64,000 nt of DNA from Paenibacillus sedimenti (GTDB taxonomy: Bacteria > Bacillota > Bacilli > Paenibacillales > NBRC-103111). The stretch is from assembly GCF_014534655.1 (NCBI RefSeq), contig NZ_JACVVD010000004.1:372001-436000 (forward strand), given 5' to 3'. Position 1 is the stretch's first letter; the number at the start of each line of letters is the position of its first letter. Of the stretch, positions 58,796-64,000 are shown one piece after another. Both the position numbers and the translations under genes were made by a program. A model generated the notes under the pieces. It made no database searches. It was not told the origin of the DNA and was given only the letters and a program-made list of their open reading frames with translations.

Positions 58796-59039
58796 AAGAT
58801 TCACCATTCCGGCTATCAAATTCAAGTCATGTTATCCATTTTGACCTAAGCTGGCAAATTCCTTTTTTATTTAAGTAAATTTTTAAAAAAATGAAAAGAA
58901 GCATAGTTCACAGCAATATGCGTTTACGATAGTGATCGATCTAATAATGAGATGGATTTCATCTAATAATGATTTTGTACCATCACTTATTTTTGACTAA
59001 ACTTAAATTCTCTTACTCCATTGCAAAGAAGGAATTCAC

Positions 59040-59384
59040 ATGCCTTATCTCAGATTCAAAGGCTTCGACAAAGCTTTTATCTCTTCGATTTCGAATGCGG
59101 TCATCCAAGAGTTTTCTCAATTAACAGGTGTTCCCGGGCAAAAAATAAAAATAGAGCTCCTTCTCGTTGAACAAATAACGAATTCTCCGCAATCTCTGGA
59201 AATCCTCATGTTTCCGAGAGATCAGGAACTTCATGACCGCATTGTTCAGAGGCTCTATCAATTATTAAGTGGGCATGGTTTTCCGGATGTTCATATCTTT
59301 TTTATCCTGCTGTCCCCTCATTTATATTATAAAGAAGGTCAGCCATTAAAAAGCAATCATACAGGACCTATCCCGATTACCTGA
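59040..59384 (+). CDS. DUF1904 family protein
   Basis: 114 residues with GAAGGAAT ribosome site. MPYLRFKGFDKAFISSIS, INIELLLVEQI-type middle (IKIELLLVEQ), and DVHIFFILLSPHLYYKEGQ match the tautomerase-like DUF1904 proteins of Bacillales. Function of the family is not established. Stands alone between the kinase and a bidirectional terminator. Confidence 0.85.
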   Translation: MPYLRFKGFDKAFISSISNAVIQEFSQLTGVPGQKIKIELLLVEQITNSPQSLEILMFPRDQELHDRIVQRLYQLLSGHGFPDVHIFFILLSPHLYYKEGQPLKSNHTGPIPIT

Positions 59385-59408
59385 CGCAGTCGGTGAAAAT
59401 GATATAAA

Positions 59409-59452
59409 CAAGCGAAAAGGCATGCTTAAGCAGCATGCCTTTTCGCTTGTTT
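59409..59452. terminator. Bidirectional terminator
   Basis: AAGCGAAAAGGCATGC pairs with GCATGCCTTTTCGCTT and is shared by the DUF1904 gene and the convergent quinone reductase gene. Confidence 0.88.
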
Positions 59453-59456
59453 GAAA

Positions 59457-60446
59457 TTACATTTGCAGCAGCAATTTCCCTACTGTGTTGCCGGCTTCTA
59501 ACTGAGCATGCGCTTCTGCAGCTTTTTCAAACGGATAGATCCCAAAAATCTCCGTATGAATCCCGTGATTCGCAATTAATTGCAAGGCTTCTCGCGCCGC
59601 TCGCCCAACTTCTTCAGGTGCAAACTGGGCATATACCCCCAGTGCAAAACCAGATACCGTTTTGCTTTGAATCCATAGCTCGTTGGAAGCGTACATGACA
59701 TCTTCTTTGCCGCTTGCATTTCCCACAACGACTAATTGCCCAAGGGAACGAAGGACTTCCAGGCTCATCTTGCGCATTTCACCGCCAACCGGATCAAATA
59801 CGGAATGAACGCCTTGTTGTTCGGTTGCCTGCCGGATCTGTTTGACGAAATCGGATCTGACGAACAATTCATCGTAACCAAAACTTGCCGCATGTTGCAG
59901 CTTTTCCATACTTCCGACCGTTCCATATACCTTACCGGCTCCTGACCATTTGGCAACTTGCCCCAAATAACTGCCAAGACCTCCAGCCGCTCCGTGAATA
60001 AGAACCTGATCACCAGGCCGGACTTTGCCGACATGTCTTACAGCCATGTATGCAGTAGTTAAATTTACTATCGCCGCAGCTGCCGTAGCCATGTCGATTG
60101 CTGCTCCCGCCTGATCCAACGGAATCGTAAACTCCGGTCTGGCCTGAACGATAGACGCATAGCCGCCATAAGTTCCTAATGTCATAGCCGCCACTGGCTG
60201 ACCGATATAGAACCCCTCCACACCGTCACTAATTTCACGGACATAGCCGGAAACCTCTAAACCAGGAGTAAGCGGAAAAGGAACAAGAGGACCGAATTCT
60301 CCCCGACGCATCATCACATCCACGTAACCTACGCCGGCATAGACCACATCTATGGTTAGCATGCCTGGCATCGGCTTCATATCCGGGCTTTCTTTTTCTT
60401 GCAAAGTATCTAAACCACCCGATTGTTGAATAACGATAGATTTCAT
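59457..60446 (-). CDS. Quinone reductase-like MDR family oxidoreductase
   Basis: 329 residues of the zinc-free medium-chain reductase group. GROES-like N-terminal domain (VDVMMRRGEFGPLVPFPLTPGLEVSG) and a Rossmann domain with LIHGAAGGLGSYLGQVAKW. No catalytic or structural zinc cysteines are seen, as expected for quinone oxidoreductases (Qor). It should reduce quinones or enones with NADPH. It has an AAGGAGG ribosome site and is divergent from an XRE-type regulator gene, likely its controller. Confidence 0.93.
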   Translation of the reverse strand: MKSIVIQQSGGLDTLQEKESPDMKPMPGMLTIDVVYAGVGYVDVMMRRGEFGPLVPFPLTPGLEVSGYVREISDGVEGFYIGQPVAAMTLGTYGGYASIVQARPEFTIPLDQAGAAIDMATAAAAIVNLTTAYMAVRHVGKVRPGDQVLIHGAAGGLGSYLGQVAKWSGAGKVYGTVGSMEKLQHAASFGYDELFVRSDFVKQIRQATEQQGVHSVFDPVGGEMRKMSLEVLRSLGQLVVVGNASGKEDVMYASNELWIQSKTVSGFALGVYAQFAPEEVGRAAREALQLIANHGIHTEIFGIYPFEKAAEAHAQLEAGNTVGKLLLQM

Positions 60447-60648
60447 GTAATTAACCTCCTTGATTGATATGTTTCCATTGTATCTGGCTATCGCAGAGGC
60501 AAACAGTTTTTGATATTACTGGTATCACGACTACCAGGGAGAGCCATATTCTTTTATTCTGGCTTTCGAACGGCGACGAGAGTAAACTTGAGTAATAAAC
60601 CTGATTCATTGAGCTTGTTAATACCTGGAATGAGGGAGATGATTATAC

Positions 60649-61494
60649 ATGTCTAACACTAAGAATATAAAAACGCTCGGGGAATTCCTAAAGGCGAAAC
60701 GCGCTGAAGTTTCCCCCCGAGATCTGAATATCGCTGTAGGCAGCGGTCTTCGAAGAACCGCAGGTCTTCGCCGGGAGGAAGTCGCTTACTTGGCAGGTGT
60801 AAGTATTACGTGGTACACCTGGTTGGAACAAGGGAGAGAAATCAATGTATCCAAGGAAGTACTGACGAGTATTGGGAACGTACTGAAATTAAACGACGAT
60901 GAAAAGGCGCATCTGCTCACCTTAGGAGGTTTTTCGAGCTCTCCCGCTCCCATGCCGGAGGAGCAAGCGGTAAATGCAGAATTAGAAGCTGTGATTCATT
61001 CATCGAAATTTCCAGCCTTTTTGGTCGGTGCGAGAACGAATGTGTTACTGCATAATTCCCTCGCAAATTTAATTTACCCTATAGATTCATCCACTGACGA
61101 AAATGGGAAAAATATGGTATGGCTGATCTTCATGAATGAAGAGGTCAGGCAGAGCGTGATCAACTGGGAAGAAGCAGCCAAATATGGGGCAGGCGTATTT
61201 CGAGGCTATCATGATTTAAATATGCACGATCCGTGGTTCAGCCAATTTAGGGATGAGCTTATTGCGAAAAGTGCACACTTCAAGCAGTGGTGGAACGATT
61301 ATCATATTCAACAAAAAGCGGAAGTCATTTTTGAATTTTTTCATAAGCCGATCCAGACGACCATACGGTATAAACTCGTATCCTTTTTCCGAATAAACGG
61401 CAGAGACGACATTCATTATTGCAACTACGTGCCGCTTCCGGATGATATGGAGAAGTATGAGAGATTGCTGCAGGAAACTAAGACAATAGTATAA
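60649..61494 (+). CDS. XRE regulator with MmyB-like ligand-binding domain
   Basis: 281 residues. N-terminal HTH_31 domain (GLRRTAGLRREEVAYLAGVSITWYTWLEQGR), about 10-80. The remaining 190 residues are the MmyB-type PAS-like domain that may bind a fatty acid or similar (FPAFLVGARTNVLLHNSLAN, GYHDLNMHDPWFSQFRDEL, RYKLVSFFRINGRDD). In many bacteria these regulators sit divergently beside a reductase or oxidoreductase they control, and here it diverges from the quinone reductase. GGGAGA ribosome site. Confidence 0.92.
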   Translation: MSNTKNIKTLGEFLKAKRAEVSPRDLNIAVGSGLRRTAGLRREEVAYLAGVSITWYTWLEQGREINVSKEVLTSIGNVLKLNDDEKAHLLTLGGFSSSPAPMPEEQAVNAELEAVIHSSKFPAFLVGARTNVLLHNSLANLIYPIDSSTDENGKNMVWLIFMNEEVRQSVINWEEAAKYGAGVFRGYHDLNMHDPWFSQFRDELIAKSAHFKQWWNDYHIQQKAEVIFEFFHKPIQTTIRYKLVSFFRINGRDDIHYCNYVPLPDDMEKYERLLQETKTIV

Positions 61495-61534
61495 TATGCA
61501 AACTTGATTACAAAATAAATGTTGGAGGTTCAAT

Positions 61535-61852
61535 ATGGGTCCACAGTCTCTTTATCAAGAAATTTCGGACGAGCTCAAGGTGACCGATGAGGTGCAAAGC
61601 TCAAAAATGTTTGGAATGCCTTGTTTGAAAATCAGAGGCAAAGCTTTCGCCGGTTTTTACCAGGAACATATGATCTTCAAACTGCGCGGAAATCCGCTAA
61701 CCGAGACTCTAGCCTTGGAAGGCGCCAAATTATTCGATCCCATGGGTGGCCGGCCGATGAAGGAATGGGTGCAGCTCTCATACGGCCATGCCGGGAACTG
61801 GCTGGATCTAGCCAAACAAGCGCTAGTCCTGCAGCGCGAGTTGAACGGATAA
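61535..61852 (+). CDS. TfoX N-terminal domain-like small protein
   Basis: 105 residues with TTGGAGG. SKMFGMPCLKIRGKAFAGF and MGGRPMKEWVQLSY resemble the TfoX_N fold (MmcQ/YjbR relatives), which here occurs without the C-terminal part of TfoX. The role is not known. It begins 40 bp after the XRE regulator gene in the same direction and is followed by a terminator. Confidence 0.85.
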   Translation: MGPQSLYQEISDELKVTDEVQSSKMFGMPCLKIRGKAFAGFYQEHMIFKLRGNPLTETLALEGAKLFDPMGGRPMKEWVQLSYGHAGNWLDLAKQALVLQRELNG

Positions 61853-61862
61853 AATAAGCGTG

Positions 61863-61890
61863 AACCTGACCGATAGGGTCAGGTTTTTCA
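61863..61890 (+). terminator. Terminator after the TfoX-like gene
   Basis: AACCTGACC-GATA-GGGTCAGGTT hairpin followed by TTTCATTTT. Confidence 0.88.
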
Positions 61891-62039
61891 TTTTGATGCG
61901 AATGAAACCAACCTTGCATACCTTCAATCTCCTCATTAAATCATTCAATTATTCGTTGAAGCCGCTTCCTCAGCATGATTCTGAAAAAAAAGGAAAAAAT
62001 AACGCGGTCACAAGCAACAATAATGAGGAGGCGCAGTTT

Positions 62040-63290
62040 ATGAACGCATTGAAAAAAACAAGCTTACTTTTAGTTATACTGTTGTTCTTCTTTTCAGGAA
62101 CTGCAATAACCCGGGCATCCAAGCCTGAAAGCTTGTTAAAAGCAGCGTTCGTACGGAATGGGGACCTATGGATCAAAACCGGTGACGTCGAAAAGCAATT
62201 AACCAAAGGGGAATATATCCGCAACCCAAAATGGTCCTACGACAGTAATTGGATTGCATATACCAAAGGGGAAAATGAACAAGAATTATGGGTATGGAAT
62301 GTTCAAACCGGAGAAACTCACTTCGTTAGTTCGGATATCCTAAAGAACTTTCAATGGGCCCCCACGCGGAACAGTCTCGCATTTGAAAAAGCACAGCAGT
62401 TATATGGGGCAGATCCTGAAACGCCGGGAAAATCGGAGCTCATTGCTCCAGACATCAGTAATTTCTCCTGGTTGCCTGATGGGAGTGGATTTCTGGCTTC
62501 ATCCGCTGCTAAGCTTTTGCCTGAGGGATGGACACAGGTACGCATTATTAAAATACCACTATCCGAACAAGGCGATCCCAGCCGCTTTGAAACATTGTAT
62601 GTGCTGCCTAAGCAATCTGACGAATTCTTTGCCGTAGGCACAAGTATCTTCAAATGGTCGGCAAACGGACATTGGATAGCATTCCTGGCAACACCCACCG
62701 CGTCGTTATCGGCTGATAGCAATACACTGTGTATCTTGTCCGCAAACGGTTCTGTGTTTATGACCTTAGATCAGTTGGTGAACAATGACCAATGGTTCGA
62801 TTGGGCGGAGAAAGGCGATACACTTGCGTATATCGGAGGGGTCGGCAGAGAGGCCACTAGAAATAAACAGTTGAAAGTTACAAATATCCCGCAGGTCGCT
62901 CCAGTTATTTATACACCGGCAGGTTATGTCGATCAAAGTTTCACTTGGATTCATTCCCGAAAATTGATAGCTTCCAGAGCCAAAGAAGCTGCTTGGTCGG
63001 GCGAAGCTCCAAAACGTCATCTGCCCTTCTTAGTTGAAGTGAAACTGAAAAAGCAACGGCAAGAGACAATAACTCCTCCATCGGAAATTTACGGCGATTT
63101 TAATCCGATATCACTACCGTTCAAGTGTCTTGCCTGGATCAGATCGGATCGCAGCACTGCAAAAGTCATGCTTGCAGACCACAACGGCAACAATGCTGTT
63201 GTCTGGATTGAAAACCTGGACATAGGAGCCAACTATTACGAACAGTGGGATTGGAGAAGTGTGCTCAGTTTTTATAAAAAAACAAGCTAA
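62040..63290 (+). CDS. Exported beta-propeller protein (TolB/WD40-like)
   Basis: 416 residues from ATG 62040 (GAGGAGG upstream); an in-frame start 180 bp earlier would run across the terminator. Signal peptide at residues 1-27 (SLLLVILLFFFSGTAITRA). The rest has propeller-type repeats: KAAFVRNGDLWIK, NPKWSYDSNWIAYTKGENEQELWVWN, SNFSWLPDGSGFLASS, FKWSANGHWIAFLA. It probably lies outside the membrane, perhaps as a binding or scaffold protein. No catalytic motif is evident. Confidence 0.85.
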   Translation: MNALKKTSLLLVILLFFFSGTAITRASKPESLLKAAFVRNGDLWIKTGDVEKQLTKGEYIRNPKWSYDSNWIAYTKGENEQELWVWNVQTGETHFVSSDILKNFQWAPTRNSLAFEKAQQLYGADPETPGKSELIAPDISNFSWLPDGSGFLASSAAKLLPEGWTQVRIIKIPLSEQGDPSRFETLYVLPKQSDEFFAVGTSIFKWSANGHWIAFLATPTASLSADSNTLCILSANGSVFMTLDQLVNNDQWFDWAEKGDTLAYIGGVGREATRNKQLKVTNIPQVAPVIYTPAGYVDQSFTWIHSRKLIASRAKEAAWSGEAPKRHLPFLVEVKLKKQRQETITPPSEIYGDFNPISLPFKCLAWIRSDRSTAKVMLADHNGNNAVVWIENLDIGANYYEQWDWRSVLSFYKKTS

Positions 63291-63294
63291 GTGA

Positions 63295-63342
63295 GAAAAA
63301 CCTGTAACCGGCTGCTCTTATGAAGGAGCAGCCGGTCACAGG
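63295..63342 (-). terminator. Terminator of the discoidin-domain gene
   Basis: CCTGTGACCGGCTGCTC pairs with GAGCAGCCGGTTACAGG, followed by TTTTTCTC on the minus strand. Confidence 0.92.
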
Positions 63343-63355
63343 CCAAGTATAAATG

Positions 63356-64000
63356 TTATTCGCTGGAAGTATATACCCTTACCTCAACGACTTCGGCATA
63401 ATCGCTTCCGTTTGTCGATTCTACTACGAGACGCAGCCGATTCGTGGTGACCGTTCCAAATATGGAATGTCTTCTTGTTCTCTTTCTATTGTCCGTTTCC
63501 CGATGAAGTAAAGTCCAAACTCCCTCTGCCCAAGCCTCAATTCTATAGTTCTTCACCAGTTCCGGTATAATCTCAAAAGGCGTGCGGTGATGATGCAGGT
63601 TGATCAAATCTTCATTCACGTCATCGTTAAAAGTAAGCTGAACTTCTTGTACGGAAATTGCGTCCGCCCACTGCAGTTCGAGCCATTGCTCCCCGTATTC
63701 GCGAAGGGACTGTGACATCCATAGGTGTGGTCCTCCGAAAGGACGCATGTAACCATCCACGGCCTTCTCTGCGGCATAAGCTTGCGTCTCCGGATAAAGT
63801 CTAAAGCAGAAAGGTTTCCGGACAAGCTTACTCATCCTCCACTGAATCACGGGCTGATCCGGTTGATGATTCTCCAAATCCGTAGAAACGCGCGGTTCGA
63901 CGCTTTTGATAAAAGATAACACTCCGGTCATTGGCGTATGGGATAGATGAAGACTGACATCGCCGTTCGCTTTTACAATCAGAAATGCATTTTGCGGTAT
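63356..64000 (-). CDS. C-terminal part of a large protein with discoidin-like domain, 5' end outside window
   Basis: The frame is open from the right edge to a stop at 63356, giving at least 214 residues of the C-terminus. About residues 60-214 look like an F5/8-type-C (discoidin-like) domain: AAEKAVDGYMRPFGGPHLWM, EQWLELQWADAISVQEVQLTF, LRLVVESTNGSDYAEVVEVRVY. Such domains end glycosidases, lyases and FAD-dependent oxidoreductases in Paenibacillus. What precedes it lies outside, so the enzyme cannot be named. A GTG or ATG within this stretch is not needed as start, because the frame continues to the edge. Confidence 0.7.
   Translation of the reverse strand: MPQNAFLIVKANGDVSLHLSHTPMTGVLSFIKSVEPRVSTDLENHQPDQPVIQWRMSKLVRKPFCFRLYPETQAYAAEKAVDGYMRPFGGPHLWMSQSLREYGEQWLELQWADAISVQEVQLTFNDDVNEDLINLHHHRTPFEIIPELVKNYRIEAWAEGVWTLLHRETDNRKRTRRHSIFGTVTTNRLRLVVESTNGSDYAEVVEVRVYTSSE

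Noticed and set aside
1..64000. tRNA, rRNA, CRISPR, prophage and transposase genes
   Set aside because: Looked for on both strands by eye; nothing supportable was found.

Overview
The window looks like chromosomal DNA of a spore-forming Gram-positive bacterium, most likely Paenibacillus or a close relative (inference). The signs are strong AGGAGG-type ribosome sites with frequent GTG and TTG starts, a 790-residue membrane-bound AraC regulator beside a LipO/LplB/YtcP-type importer without its own ATPase, a LysM-GH18 spore-type hydrolase, a YdjO-like cold protein, and many stand-alone regulator/transporter sets. I saw no rRNA, tRNA, CRISPR array, phage module or intact insertion sequence.

Layout. 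1-8.7 kb: the start of an AraC regulator behind a perfect Fur box, a YfkO-like nitroreductase, an AAA+ ATPase/TPR membrane protein pair, an AT-rich methyltransferase/membrane protein pair, an AraC-GyrI regulator, and an eight-helix membrane protein divergent from a DesK/NarL-type two-component system. 9.4-13 kb: an SsuABC-type importer with a GntR (FCD) regulator and a perfect 14-bp operator. 13.5-19 kb: a half-size MFS protein with an FAD oxidase, a chemotaxis receptor and aspartate ammonia-lyase.

19.2-26.8 kb is the most striking block. It is a six-gene NikA/CntA-type metal or metallophore importer operon that carries an MFS exporter gene between its two ATPase genes. A second, CntE-like MFS gene is divergent from it, and a perfect 7-1-7 Fur box lies between. 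No metallophore biosynthesis genes are in the window, so it may take up and recycle nicotianamine-like metallophores made elsewhere in the genome or by other organisms.

26.8-41 kb: small proteins, a nuclease-fold protein, MFS exporters, the membrane AraC/sugar importer operon, and an SgrR-like regulator divergent from an MFS exporter (compare sgrR/setA). 41.2-50.6 kb: a ten-gene minus-strand operon headed by a LacI regulator and its operator. It encodes a complete ABC importer, a PHP-family phosphoesterase, a GDPD-family phosphodiesterase with an altered active-site motif, two proteins I do not recognise and a lactonase-type propeller; an organophosphate uptake and breakdown route is the best guess. 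50.7-64 kb: mostly housekeeping or small genes (arylamine N-acetyltransferase, LysM-GH18, greA, folD, SDR, a PAS histidine kinase, quinone reductase with a divergent XRE regulator, a propeller lipoprotein-like protein) and the end of a large protein with a discoidin-like domain.

The longer non-coding stretches are not empty. They contain roughly 50-bp tandem repeats, a fold-back element of about 280 bp, several long palindromes and dispersed repeats.
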